Shown here piece after piece: positions 8,089 through 16,551 of a DNA stretch of 58,249 nt. Within the stretch, counting starts at the first letter, position 1. Every line of letters starts with the position of its first letter. Made by a program: the position numbers and the translations under genes. The DNA is taken from NCBI RefSeq assembly GCF_001598235.1, contig NZ_BCYO01000025.1, forward strand, positions 1 to 58,249. Direction: 5' to 3'. The notes beneath the pieces are model-generated. The model saw nothing but the letters and a program-made list of their open reading frames with translations, did no database searches and was not told the origin of the DNA. The stretch comes from Polaromonas jejuensis NBRC 106434 (GTDB lineage: Bacteria; Pseudomonadota; Gammaproteobacteria; Burkholderiales; Burkholderiaceae_C).

Positions 8089-8856
8089 ATGAATCCTTCG
8101 CCCACCTTGCACCTGAACCCTCGCGACATCGACGCCATCGAACGGGCCACCACTGCCGCCGTGTCGCCCGAAGCCCTTGAAGAGCTGGACGGCTGGCTCC
8201 TGCCCTTCGATCCCGGAACGGTCGGCCGCGCCCATAGCGCGGTGCCGCTGCGCCATGCGGCGATCGATGCGGCGGTGCTGGACCGTCTCGAGGCGCGTTA
8301 CCAGGCCCGCCGCATGCCGGCGGTGTTTCGTCTGGCGACCGAGCCCTGCTTCGACCCCTTGCGGCACGCGCTGATACGGCGCGGCTATCACCCGACCGAG
8401 CGTCCGGTGCTGGTCCAGGTGGGCTCGGCCAAGGCCATGCGCGAAGTCTCAAGGCAGGAGCCCGCCGAAACCGCCAGCGCCCCCGACGCGGCCTGGGCGG
8501 CCCTGTTTGTGGGCGAGGGCTTCGATCCGGTTGATGGCGCCAGCCGCGTGAAGAGCCTGGGCCGGGCGCGTGATTCGCTTTACGCCAGTGTGCGCGAGAA
8601 CGGAAAAACCGTGGCGGCCGGCGCCATGGCCTTTGGGCATGGCTGGTCCAGCGTGCACGGCATGCGCACCGACTCATCCTGCAGGGGCCGCGGGCTGGCC
8701 GGACGCGTCCTGGCCGGGCTGGCGGAAGCCGCTCTGCACAGAGGGTTTGAGCGCATTTTCTTGCAGGTGGAAGAAGGCAACGCGCCGGCCCGGGCGCTTT
8801 ACCGGCGCGCCGGGTTTGAAACGGCCTGGTGTTACGAGTACTGGCGACGGGCCTGA
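8089..8856 (+). CDS. GNAT family N-acetyltransferase
   Basis: 255 residues. The C-terminal half is a GNAT fold with the acetyl-CoA-binding loop CRGRGLAGRVLAGL (about 199-212), followed by GFERIFLQVEEGNAPARALYRRAGFE, typical of motif A/B. The N-terminal half (1-120) resembles a degenerate second GNAT domain, with ELDGWLLPFDPG and a YQARRMPAVFRL segment. The acceptor substrate is unknown. Start at 8089 is the first ATG of the open frame; no strong ribosome-binding site is visible. Confidence 0.85.
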   Translation: MNPSPTLHLNPRDIDAIERATTAAVSPEALEELDGWLLPFDPGTVGRAHSAVPLRHAAIDAAVLDRLEARYQARRMPAVFRLATEPCFDPLRHALIRRGYHPTERPVLVQVGSAKAMREVSRQEPAETASAPDAAWAALFVGEGFDPVDGASRVKSLGRARDSLYASVRENGKTVAAGAMAFGHGWSSVHGMRTDSSCRGRGLAGRVLAGLAEAALHRGFERIFLQVEEGNAPARALYRRAGFETAWCYEYWRRA

Positions 8857-8894
8857 TGGCGCCCAAGCGCAAGCCGCGCTTCAAGACCCTCGGA

Positions 8895-8952
8895 TGCTAT
8901 GTTTTTGATAGTTTCTTGCGCTTGTGGCGCATGGGCTGGCGGCAGTTTTATA
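8895..8952 (+). repeat. 58-nt dispersed element, copy B
   Basis: Intergenic full copy in the plus orientation: TGCTATGTTTTTGATAG (1-17), GCGC at 24-27 and GGGCTGGCGGCA at 39-50. It lies between the acetyltransferase and fabI genes. Confidence 0.8.
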
Positions 8953-9046
8953 TTACCGAATATTCAGGCGCTTGATCGCATGGACAGGCCGCGGGCCAGT
9001 TTGCGATGACCGTTTTGCCCCCAGCCCAGAAAGAATGGGTGCAAGA

Positions 9047-9089
9047 CGCTATTAATTTGATAGCTAACTTGGCGGGCCGGGTGTTCAGG
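9047..9089 (+). repeat. 58-nt dispersed element, partial copy C
   Basis: CGCTATTAATTTGATAGC matches the left arm exactly in spacing, and CAGGCC occurs about five bases too early for a full copy, so an internal deletion is likely. It is 95 bases from copy B in the same intergenic space. Confidence 0.6.
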
Positions 9090-9112
9090 CCCAGCGCCGC
9101 CTTGCCTGCTGA

Positions 9113-9150
9113 TGCCGCTTCAGCCGGCTTCAGCCGGCTTCAGCCGGCTC
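9113..9150. repeat. Tandem 10-bp repeat at the 3' end of fabI
   Basis: Three units of CAGCCGGCTT/C (9121-9150) plus a partial unit to the left. On the minus strand the units read GAAGCCGGCTGA and encode the last residues E-P-A-E-A-G and the stop codon of fabI; the array continues past the stop. Confidence 0.85.
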
Positions 9151-9939
9151 GGCAATGCCGCCCACCACGTGGCTGAAGCCGCCGTCGACGTAGGTGATCT
9201 CGGCGCTCACGCCGCTGGCCAGGTCGCTCAGCAGGAAGGCCGCGACATTGCCGACATCGTCAATCGTCACGTTGCGACGGATTGGCGAGGCTTCGGCGAC
9301 CACGCTCAAAATCTTGCCAAAGCCCTTGATGCCGCTGGCAGCCAGCGTCTTGATAGGGCCGGCGCTGATACCGTTGACGCGCATGCCACGACCATCCTTG
9401 GTTCGGCCCAGCGACTCGGCCAGGTAGCGCACCGAGGCTTCCAGGCTGGCCTTGGCCAGGCCCATGGTGTTGTAGTTGGGCACGGTGCGCATGGCACCCA
9501 GATAGGTCAGCGTCAGCAGGGCCGACTTGTCGTTGAGGTAGGGCAGGGCCGCCTTGGCCATGGCCGGAAAGCTGTAGGCGCTGATGTCGTGGGCAATCTT
9601 GAAGCCCTCGCGCGACAGGCCGTCCAGGAAATCGCCGGCAATCGCCTCGCGCGGCGCGTAGCCGATGCTGTGCACAAAGCCGTCAAAGGTCGGCCAGGTT
9701 TTGGACAGGTCGGCAAACAGTTTGTCGATCTGCGCGTCGTCGCCCACGTCGCAGTCAAAAATCAGCTTGGAGTCGAAGTCGGCGGCGAACTCGGTGATGC
9801 GCTCCTTGAAACGCTCGCCGACATAGCTGAAGGCCAGCTCGGCGCCCTGCGCGTGGCAGGCCTTGGCAATGCCGTAGGCGATGGAGCGGTTGGACAACAC
9901 GCCCGTGATCAACAATTTTTTGCCAGCGAGAAAACCCAT
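9130..9939 (-). CDS. fabI: Enoyl-[acyl-carrier-protein] reductase (NADH)
   Basis: 269 residues; E. coli FabI has 262. It reduces the enoyl-ACP double bond in the last step of each fatty-acid elongation cycle. Visible: the divergent FabI nucleotide-binding start [34 protein letters not shown], the catalytic pair in [19 protein letters not shown] (Tyr and Lys six residues later), and [18 protein letters not shown]. The C-terminus GIAEPAEAG is encoded by a 10-bp tandem repeat that also carries the stop codon, so this tail can vary in length without affecting the catalytic fold. Confidence 0.95.
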   Translation of the reverse strand: MGFLAGKKLLITGVLSNRSIAYGIAKACHAQGAELAFSYVGERFKERITEFAADFDSKLIFDCDVGDDAQIDKLFADLSKTWPTFDGFVHSIGYAPREAIAGDFLDGLSREGFKIAHDISAYSFPAMAKAALPYLNDKSALLTLTYLGAMRTVPNYNTMGLAKASLEASVRYLAESLGRTKDGRGMRVNGISAGPIKTLAASGIKGFGKILSVVAEASPIRRNVTIDDVGNVAAFLLSDLASGVSAEITYVDGGFSHVVGGIAEPAEAG

Positions 9940-10032
9940 GCTTGTACTCCAGTGTGTTCGTTGAGTCGGCCCAGCGCCTCATGCCGGCATGAGGCCCGAA
10001 GTTGGCCAAGGTAAGTAGGGCAGAATTGTCGC

Positions 10033-11871
10033 ATGCGGGATTTCTATTTTTTACGGACCCTGACGATGGGCCTGATGGCATGTCTTGCTCCGGCCGCCTG
10101 GGCCGCGCATGCCTACGCCCAGTTTGGCGACATCAAATACCCGCCCGGCTTCGCGCATTTTGATTATGTGAACCCCGCGGCGCCCAAGGGCGGCGAGATC
10201 CGCATGGTGCCGCCCACCCGGCCAACGAACTTCGACAAGTTCAACCCCTTTACCCTGCGCGGCACTGCACCTTACGGCATCGGAAACCTGCTGATTGAAA
10301 GCCTGCTGACTGGCAACGCCGAAGAGCCCACCACCGCCTATGGTTTGCTGGCCGATGACGTGGTGGTCGCCCCCGACAAGCTGTCCGCGACGTTTCACCT
10401 CAATGACAAGGCGCGGTTTCACAATGGAGCGCCGGTGCTGGCGGCCGATGTGCTGCATTCCTTTACCCAGCTCACGGGCAAACTGGCCGCGCCGCAGTAC
10501 CGCACGATTTATGTGGAAGTCAAAGGTGTCACGGTGTTGTCCGAGCGCGTGGTGCGTTTTGACTTTTTGACGCCCAACCCGGAACTGCCGCTGGTGGTGG
10601 GCGGTATGCCGGTGTTCAGCCGGGCCTGGGGCCGGGAAGGAGGCAAGCTGGAAGGCGCGGCCAAGCCTTTTGACCAGATCGTGTCCGAGGTGCCGATTGG
10701 CTCGGGGCCCTACAAAATCGCCAACCCGGCCATGGGGCGCGACATCACCTATGTGCGCGACCCGGCCTATTGGGGCGCGGACCTGCCGACGCGCAAGGGG
10801 CAGTTCAACTTTGACCGCGTGACCTTCAAGATTTACCTGGACGAAACCTCGCGTTTTGAAGGCCTGAAGGCCGGCGAGTTCGACTTTTTGCGTGAATTCA
10901 TCTCGCGCAACTGGGCGCGCCAGTACACCGGCAAGCAGTTCAGCTCGGGCGAGCTGGTCAAGCGCGCCTTTGAAAACCGCAACCCCGGCGACTTCCAGGG
11001 CTATGTGTTCAACCTGCGCAAGCCCAAGTTCCAGGATGCACGGGTGCGCCAGGCGATTGGCCTGGCCATGGACTTCGAATGGATGAACCGCCAGCTCTTC
11101 TACGGCCTCTATAAGCGCGTCAACGGCTACTTCCCCAACAGCGAGTTTCATGCCGAAGGTCTGCCCAAGTCCGACGAGCTGGCCTTGCTGGAGCCCTTGC
11201 GCGCCCAGCTCAAGCCCAAGGTGTTCGGCCCGGTGCCCGTGTCGCCCAGCACCACGCCGCCGGGCAGCCTGCGCGAGAACCTGCGCCAGGCCCAGGCGCT
11301 GCTGCGCGAGGCCGGCTGGACCTACCGCGATGGCGCACTTCGCAACGCCCAGGGCGAGGCCTTCACCATGGAGTTTCTCAACGACCAGCCCTCGCTGATA
11401 CGAATCGTCGGGCCTTTCCAGAAGGCGCTGGAAAAGCTGGGCATCACCATGAGCTACCGGGCGGTGGACTTCTCGCTGGCCAAGCAGAAAATGGACGCTT
11501 TTGACTTTGAGATCACGACGCTGCGCCTGCCCGGCAGCACCGCGCCGGGCGGCGAGTTACTGGAGCTGTTCGGCTCCAGGGCCGCCGCCACGCCGGGTTC
11601 CTCGAATATCTGGGGGATTGCCGATCCGGCGGTGGATGCCCTGCTGCAAAAGGTCGTGACCGCCAAAACCCGGCCCGAGCTCAGTGCCGCCATGCGCGCA
11701 CTGGACCGCGTGCTGACCCATGGCTATTACTCGGTGCCGCAGTACTACGGCGATGAGTTCTTTATCGGCTACCGACCCGGCCGGTTCGTGCTGCCGGCGA
11801 TGATTCCGCCCTATTACCAGGCCGACACCTGGGCCATGAGCACCTGGTGGGCCTCGCCCGCCAACAAATAA
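10033..11871 (+). CDS. yejA: Periplasmic peptide-binding protein of a Yej-type ABC importer
   Basis: 612 residues, SBP family 5. A signal peptide (LTMGLMACLAPAAWAAHA) leads into YPPGFAHFDYVNPAAPKGGEI, characteristic of the YejA branch, then the typical family 5 blocks ESLLTGNAEEP, YGLLADDVVV and YVRDPAYWG. It captures oligopeptides, in E. coli including microcin C, for the YejBEF transporter. The start at 10033 is the first ATG; a second ATG at 10066 would still leave a signal peptide, and neither has a strong ribosome-binding site. First gene of yejABEF; the permease gene follows 21 bases later. Confidence 0.92.
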   Translation: MRDFYFLRTLTMGLMACLAPAAWAAHAYAQFGDIKYPPGFAHFDYVNPAAPKGGEIRMVPPTRPTNFDKFNPFTLRGTAPYGIGNLLIESLLTGNAEEPTTAYGLLADDVVVAPDKLSATFHLNDKARFHNGAPVLAADVLHSFTQLTGKLAAPQYRTIYVEVKGVTVLSERVVRFDFLTPNPELPLVVGGMPVFSRAWGREGGKLEGAAKPFDQIVSEVPIGSGPYKIANPAMGRDITYVRDPAYWGADLPTRKGQFNFDRVTFKIYLDETSRFEGLKAGEFDFLREFISRNWARQYTGKQFSSGELVKRAFENRNPGDFQGYVFNLRKPKFQDARVRQAIGLAMDFEWMNRQLFYGLYKRVNGYFPNSEFHAEGLPKSDELALLEPLRAQLKPKVFGPVPVSPSTTPPGSLRENLRQAQALLREAGWTYRDGALRNAQGEAFTMEFLNDQPSLIRIVGPFQKALEKLGITMSYRAVDFSLAKQKMDAFDFEITTLRLPGSTAPGGELLELFGSRAAATPGSSNIWGIADPAVDALLQKVVTAKTRPELSAAMRALDRVLTHGYYSVPQYYGDEFFIGYRPGRFVLPAMIPPYYQADTWAMSTWWASPANK

Positions 11872-11892
11872 GAAAGAAGCCGAAAAGCAATC

Positions 11893-12927
11893 ATGGCCAG
11901 CTACATCCTCAAGCGCCTGCTGCTGATGATTCCGACCCTGTTCGGCGTGCTGCTGCTGACCTTTGTCATGGTGCAGTTCGTGCCGGGTGGGCCGGTGGAG
12001 CAAATGGTGGCGCAGCTGCAGGGCCGGGATTCAGGCGGCGAGCGGGCCGCTGCCGCGGGCGCCGGCTACCGTGGCCGGCAAGGGGTGGATGCCCAGCGCA
12101 TCGCGGAAATCAAGACGCTTTACGGCTTTGACAAGCCGGTGCATCAGCGCTTTTTCCAGATGCTGGGCCAGTTTGCGCGCTTTGATCTGGGCAACAGCTT
12201 TTACCAGCACAAGGATGTCTGGCAGCTGGTCAAGGAAAAGCTGCCGGTGTCGGTCAGCCTGGGCCTCTGGACTTTTTTCATCAGCTACCTGACTGCCGTG
12301 CCGCTGGGCGTGGCCAAGGCGGTGCGGGCGGGTACGCGGTTTGACTTTGTCACCACGCTGATCGTGCTGGCGGGCTATGCCATCCCGGGTTTTGTGCTCG
12401 GTGTGGCGCTGTTGGTGGTGTTCGGCGGGCAGTTGCAGTGGTTTCCGCTGCGCGGCCTTACTTCGGCCAACTGGGACACGCTGGGTTGGGGCGCGCGCAT
12501 CACCGACTACCTGTGGCACATTGCGCTGCCCGTCACGGCCATGGTGCTGGGCAGCTTTGCCGTGACCACGGTGCTGACCAAGAACTCCTTCCTGGAGGAG
12601 ATCCGCAAGCAGTATGTGCTGACGGCCCGCGCCAAGGGCCTCAGCGAGCGGCAGGTGCTCTGGAAGCATGTGTTCCGCAATGCGCTGATCCCCATCATCA
12701 CCGGTTTCCCGGCCGCCTTTATCGGGGCGTTTTTCACCGGCTCCCTCTTGATTGAAACCCTGTTTTCGCTCGACGGCCTGGGCCTGCTGAGCTACGAAAG
12801 CGTGATCCGGCGGGACTACCCGGTCGTGTTGGGAACGCTTTACCTGTTCACCCTGATTGGCCTGGTAACCAAGCTGATCAGCGATCTTTGCTATGTGTGG
12901 GTAGATCCGCGTGTCAAGTTTGATTGA
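11893..12927 (+). CDS. yejB: Peptide ABC importer permease YejB
   Basis: 344 residues. It starts MASYILKRLLLMIPTLFGVLLLTF, the standard N-terminus of DppB/OppB/YejB permeases, with about six membrane helices. The EAA loop is seen in VLTARAKGLSERQVLWKHVFRNALIPIITG, where it contacts the ATPase. An extended periplasmic loop (QGRDSGGERAAAAGAGYRG, about 42-60) is low in complexity. The 3' end overlaps the GTG start of yejE by 17 bases, indicating translational coupling. Confidence 0.92.
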   Translation: MASYILKRLLLMIPTLFGVLLLTFVMVQFVPGGPVEQMVAQLQGRDSGGERAAAAGAGYRGRQGVDAQRIAEIKTLYGFDKPVHQRFFQMLGQFARFDLGNSFYQHKDVWQLVKEKLPVSVSLGLWTFFISYLTAVPLGVAKAVRAGTRFDFVTTLIVLAGYAIPGFVLGVALLVVFGGQLQWFPLRGLTSANWDTLGWGARITDYLWHIALPVTAMVLGSFAVTTVLTKNSFLEEIRKQYVLTARAKGLSERQVLWKHVFRNALIPIITGFPAAFIGAFFTGSLLIETLFSLDGLGLLSYESVIRRDYPVVLGTLYLFTLIGLVTKLISDLCYVWVDPRVKFD

Positions 12928-14059
12928 CCCCCGTGAAGCGGCCTCTGGCCGCCTTTCCCCCAAGGGGATGCCTCCAGCGGACGGGCGGAGCCCGATCCGC
13001 GGCGGCCCTGGCGAAAACGCGCCTTCCGTTGCCAGCTTGAGCCCCGGCCGCCGGGCCTGGCGGCGCTTTCGCCGCAACCGGCTCGGTTACTGGAGCCTGG
13101 TGATCTTCAGCCTGCTGGTCGTCTTCAGCCTGTTTGCCGAGGTCCTGTCCAACGACAGGCCGCTGATCGTCAACTACAAGGGCGAATTTTATTTCCCGCT
13201 GCTCAAGGACTATTCGGAAAAGACCTTTGACGGCGACTTCGAAACGCCCACGGACTACCTGGACCCTTTCATCAAGGGCAAATTGAGCCAGGACGGCAAT
13301 TGGGCGGTCTACCCGCCCAACCCTTATGGTGCGCGCACCATCAATTATTTCGCCAGGGAGCCCAATCCTTCGGCCCCCTCGCGCGACAACCTGTTCGGTA
13401 CCGACGATCGCGGGCGCGACCTGCTGGCGCAGCTGATCTACGGCTTCCGGCTCAGCGTGCTGTTCGGGCTGGCGCTGACCGTGATCGGCGTGGTGATTGG
13501 CGTGATCACCGGGGCGATCCAGGGCTACGCGGGCGGCAAAACCGATTTGATCTTTCAGCGCCTCATGGAAATCTGGGGTTCCATGCCCGAGCTTTATCTC
13601 CTGATTATTTTCAGTGCCGTGTTTGCACCCAGCGTGGCGCTGCTGCTGTTTTTGCTGAGCCTGTTTGGCTGGATGGGGCTGTCGGACTATGTGCGCGCCG
13701 AGTTCCTGCGCAACCGCCAGATGGACTATGTGCGCGCCGCCAGGGCCCTGGGGGTGAGCAATCTGCAGATCATGTGGCGCCACATCCTGCCCAACAGCCT
13801 GACGCCGGTGGTGACCTTTTTGCCGTTTCGCATGAGTGCGGCGATTCTGGCGCTGACCTCGCTGGATTTCCTCGGCCTGGGCGTGCCGCCGGGCACACCG
13901 TCGCTCGGCGAGCTGCTCAATCAGGGCAAGGCCAACATCGACGCCTGGTGGATTTCCATATCGACCTTTGCGGTGCTGGTGGTCACGCTGCTGCTGCTGA
14001 CCTTCATGGGCGACGCCTTGCGCGATGCCCTGGACCCGCGAAAGGCGGACGCATCATGA
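12911..14059 (+). CDS. yejE: Peptide ABC importer permease YejE with repeat-derived N-terminal extension
   Basis: 382 residues with a GTG start overlapping yejB. The core is typical: SPGRRAWRRFRRNRLGYWSL leads into the first helix, then DRPLIVNYKGEFYFP and the EAA loop YVRAARALGVSNLQIMWRHILPNS. Residues about 5-45 (Pro/Gly/Arg-rich) have no counterpart in YejE that I know. Their DNA (12929-13020) has GCGGCC-TCT-GGCCGC and CCCC-AA-GGGG inverted repeats like those of GC-rich intergenic repeats in Comamonadaceae. The last four bases (ATGA) overlap the start of yejF. Confidence 0.9.
   Translation: MSSLIDPREAASGRLSPKGMPPADGRSPIRGGPGENAPSVASLSPGRRAWRRFRRNRLGYWSLVIFSLLVVFSLFAEVLSNDRPLIVNYKGEFYFPLLKDYSEKTFDGDFETPTDYLDPFIKGKLSQDGNWAVYPPNPYGARTINYFAREPNPSAPSRDNLFGTDDRGRDLLAQLIYGFRLSVLFGLALTVIGVVIGVITGAIQGYAGGKTDLIFQRLMEIWGSMPELYLLIIFSAVFAPSVALLLFLLSLFGWMGLSDYVRAEFLRNRQMDYVRAARALGVSNLQIMWRHILPNSLTPVVTFLPFRMSAAILALTSLDFLGLGVPPGTPSLGELLNQGKANIDAWWISISTFAVLVVTLLLLTFMGDALRDALDPRKADAS
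12929..13020 (+). repeat. GC-rich palindromic repeat inside the yejE 5' end
   Basis: Clustered short inverted repeats, GCGGCC-TCT-GGCCGC followed by CCCC-AA-GGGG, then GGCGGAGCCCGATCCGCGG. It resembles intergenic repeats I associate with Comamonadaceae genomes and codes for the unusual YejE N-terminal extension. Membership of a repeat family is recalled, not computed. Confidence 0.5.
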
Positions 14060-15687
14060 GTGCCGGCACGAATCCCTTGTTGACGGTCCAGGGCCTGTCG
14101 GTGGCGTTCTCCGGCAAGGAGGTTGTCCACGGCATTGATTTTTCCATCGCGGCGGGAGAAAAACTGGCCCTGGTAGGAGAGTCCGGCTCGGGCAAGACGG
14201 TGACAGCCCTGAGCCTGCTGCGGCTGGTTCAAAACGCCAGCATCAGCGGGCAGGCCCGGTTTGCCGCCCAAGGCGCCACGCCAAAAGGGCCGGTGGACCT
14301 GCTGTCCCTGCCCGAGGGCGAGCTGCGCGGCATTCGCGGCCGGGACATCGCCATGATCTTCCAGGAGCCCATGACGGCCCTGAACCCGCTCTTCAGCGTG
14401 GGCGACCAGATCGCCGAAGTCGTGCAGCTAAAACAGGGCTTGGCACCCGCCGAGGCTGCGCGGGTAGCTATTAAATTGCTAGCGGATACCGGCATCCCCG
14501 AGGCCGCCAGGCGGGCCCGTTCCTTTCCCCACCAGCTGTCGGGCGGGCAGCGGCAGCGCGCCATGATTGCCATGGCGCTGGCCTGCCAGCCCCGGCTGCT
14601 GCTGGCCGACGAGCCGACCACGGCGCTGGACGTCAGCTTGCGCGGCCAGATCCTGGATTTGCTCGGTGATTTGCAGCGGCGAAACGGCATGGCCGTGCTC
14701 ATGATCACGCACGACCTCAACCTGGTGCGCCGCTTTGCCGACCGTGTCGCGATCATGGAAAACGGGCACATCGTGGAGCAGGGGCGGGTGGCCGAGGTAT
14801 TTGCCCATCCGCAGCACCCTTACACCCGCAAATTGATTGACAGCAAGCCGGCGCGCGACGTGGCTGCCGGGGTCGCTCGCGTGCCGGGGGCCTCCTCCAC
14901 GCTGCAGGCCAGCCATTTGCGGGTGGCGTATCCGGTGGCCACGCCTGGCTTCAGGGGCTGGTTCAAACGCTCCGAGTTTGTCGCCGTCAAGGACGCTTCG
15001 TTCAACATTCCAGCCGGCAAGACGCTGGGCGTGGTCGGTGAATCGGGCTCCGGCAAATCCACCCTGGCCCTGGCCAGCCTGGGCTTGCTTCCGTTTTCCG
15101 GCCAATTGCAGGCGGCCGGCCAGGCCTGGAGCCGGCAGGCGGCCGCCAACAAGGCCATTCGCCGGGCGGTTCAGGTGGTGTTTCAGGACCCGTTTTCCTC
15201 GCTGTCGCCCCGCATGCCGGTCGAGGCGATCGTGGAAGAGGGCCTGCTGGTGCATGAGCCTTCGCTGGACCAGGCCGCCAGGCGGCTGCGTGTGGCGCAA
15301 TGCCTGGCGGATGTGGGCATGAGCCAGGCGCAGTTTCCCGGCCTGCTGCAGCGCTACCCGCATGAGTTTTCGGGCGGGCAGCGCCAGCGGCTGGCGATTG
15401 CCCGCGCGCTGATCATCAACCCCAGCCTGCTGGTGCTGGATGAACCCACCAGCGCGCTGGATGTGACCATCCAGAAGCAGGTGCTGGCGCTGTTGCAGCG
15501 CCTGCAGCGGGAACACGGCTTGAGCTATTTGTTGATCACCCATGACGTGGACGTGATTCGCGCCATGGCCCATGAGGTGCTGGTGATGAAAGACGGCGAG
15601 GTGGTGGAGTCCGGCAGCGTCTTCGACGTGCTGGATGCACCGCGTCATCCCTATACGCAAGTACTGGTGGCCCAGGCGTCATTTTGA
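14056..15687 (+). CDS. yejF: Peptide ABC importer ATPase, two fused nucleotide-binding domains
   Basis: 543 residues made of two ABC domains. First: Walker A GESGSGKT (41-48), signature LSGGQRQR (161-168), Walker B LLLADEPTTALD. Second: Walker A GESGSGKS (328-335), signature FSGGQRQR, Walker B LLVLDEPTSALD. Both have the oligopeptide-type C-terminal HPQHPYTRKL/PRHPYTQVL motif. It energises peptide import through YejB and YejE. The start overlaps the yejE stop (ATGA). A 17-nt segment at 14467-14483 (GCTATTAAATTGCTAGC) matches the left arm of the dispersed 58-nt element and lies in the same frame as the copies in other genes. Confidence 0.93.
   Translation: MSAGTNPLLTVQGLSVAFSGKEVVHGIDFSIAAGEKLALVGESGSGKTVTALSLLRLVQNASISGQARFAAQGATPKGPVDLLSLPEGELRGIRGRDIAMIFQEPMTALNPLFSVGDQIAEVVQLKQGLAPAEAARVAIKLLADTGIPEAARRARSFPHQLSGGQRQRAMIAMALACQPRLLLADEPTTALDVSLRGQILDLLGDLQRRNGMAVLMITHDLNLVRRFADRVAIMENGHIVEQGRVAEVFAHPQHPYTRKLIDSKPARDVAAGVARVPGASSTLQASHLRVAYPVATPGFRGWFKRSEFVAVKDASFNIPAGKTLGVVGESGSGKSTLALASLGLLPFSGQLQAAGQAWSRQAAANKAIRRAVQVVFQDPFSSLSPRMPVEAIVEEGLLVHEPSLDQAARRLRVAQCLADVGMSQAQFPGLLQRYPHEFSGGQRQRLAIARALIINPSLLVLDEPTSALDVTIQKQVLALLQRLQREHGLSYLLITHDVDVIRAMAHEVLVMKDGEVVESGSVFDVLDAPRHPYTQVLVAQASF
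14467..14483 (+). repeat. Left-arm match to the 58-nt element inside yejF
   Basis: GCTATTAAATTGCTAGC fits element positions 2-18. The downstream part does not match. The encoded A-I-K-L-L-A aligns with ordinary YejF sequence, so this may be coincidence or a substitution rather than an insertion. Confidence 0.35.
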
Positions 15688-15802
15688 GCAAACAGCTTGA
15701 CCAGGCGAAAAGTGAGTTATCAGTAAAAAGTATTAATTAAGGCCTGTTTTTTGTTCCGTGCCGGCCCTTGCCGCGCCCCGTGAATCCAGGCACGAATATT
15801 GT

Positions 15803-15831
15803 TTGCATTGCGGGGCAGGGCGCGCTACAAT
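15803..15831 (+). promoter_or_regulatory. Sigma70 promoter of the rimP-nusA-infB operon
   Basis: TTGCAT (15803-15808) and TACAAT (15826-15831) are separated by 17 bases, close to consensus. It is the only strong match in the 230-base space between yejF and rimP. Transcription would begin near 15838, just ahead of the leader hairpin. Confidence 0.75.
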
Positions 15832-15846
15832 ACGCACTTCACGACC

Positions 15847-15878
15847 AAATGGGCGGGTTTTCACCGCCCATTTTTTTT
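15847..15878 (+). terminator. Leader terminator/attenuator hairpin upstream of rimP
   Basis: ATGGGCGG (15849-15856) and CCGCCCAT (15864-15871) form a perfect 8-bp stem around a 7-base loop followed by eight T. It lies between the operon promoter and the rimP start, so most transcripts must read through it. Placement suggests attenuation of the nusA operon, whose product NusA itself acts on pausing and termination; that mechanism is inference. Confidence 0.75.
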
Positions 15879-15917
15879 GGGCGTTTGTTTTTTACAGACT
15901 GGTTTTTAAAATACTGA

Positions 15918-16529
15918 ATGGCCTTACAAGAGACGATTGAGCAAACTGTGACGGGACTCGGTTACGAGCTGGTGGAGATCGAGCGGACCGGCGGTGGTTT
16001 GCTGCGTGTCACGATTGACATGCCGTATCCACCGGATGTCCCCGGGGTCGAGCAGTTCATCAATGCGGAAGACTGTGAAAAGGTCACGCGCCAGTTGCAG
16101 TTTGTGCTGGAAGTCGAAGGCGCCGAGTATGCCCGGCTCGAAGTCAGTTCCCCCGGAATTGACCGGCTCCTGCGCCATGAAAAGGATTTCGAGCGTTTTG
16201 CCGGTGAGTTGATTGACATCACCCTCAAGGCGCCGATTGGCGTGGCCGCCAGCGCCGGTTCCACGGTAGCGGCCAGTCGCAAGAAATTCCGCGGCACGCT
16301 GGAGCGTGCTGAGCCTAAAGACGGCGTGGCCGGCTGGCAGGTGGTGTGGCGCGATGAGCCCGCCGTCAAGCCCGGCCAGAAGGTCAGCAAGAAAAAGATT
16401 CCCGCAGCGCTGCAGGCGTTGGGTTTCACGCTCGATGAGATTCATCAGGCGCGTTTGGCGCCCGTGGTTGATTTCAAGGGACGTAAGCCCAAAATCGCCC
16501 CGGCTGCAGATAAACCTACAGAGAATTAA
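15918..16529 (+). CDS. rimP: Ribosome maturation factor RimP
   Basis: 203 residues; about 150 in E. coli. It helps assemble the 30S subunit. The N-terminal domain has [22 protein letters not shown] and [24 protein letters not shown], then [23 protein letters not shown], the most conserved block of the family. The C-terminal SH3-like domain is enlarged by an insert (residues 110-125, [13 protein letters not shown]) and a Lys-rich tail. First gene of the operon, 23 bases before nusA. No strong ribosome-binding site is evident before the ATG. Confidence 0.95.
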   Translation: MALQETIEQTVTGLGYELVEIERTGGGLLRVTIDMPYPPDVPGVEQFINAEDCEKVTRQLQFVLEVEGAEYARLEVSSPGIDRLLRHEKDFERFAGELIDITLKAPIGVAASAGSTVAASRKKFRGTLERAEPKDGVAGWQVVWRDEPAVKPGQKVSKKKIPAALQALGFTLDEIHQARLAPVVDFKGRKPKIAPAADKPTEN

Positions 16530-16551
16530 TTTAGAAAGGCAGGCTTGTGAA

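Noticed and set aside
9113..9150. CRISPR-like array
   Set aside because: Units are 10 bp in direct tandem without spacers; no cas genes are present anywhere in the window.
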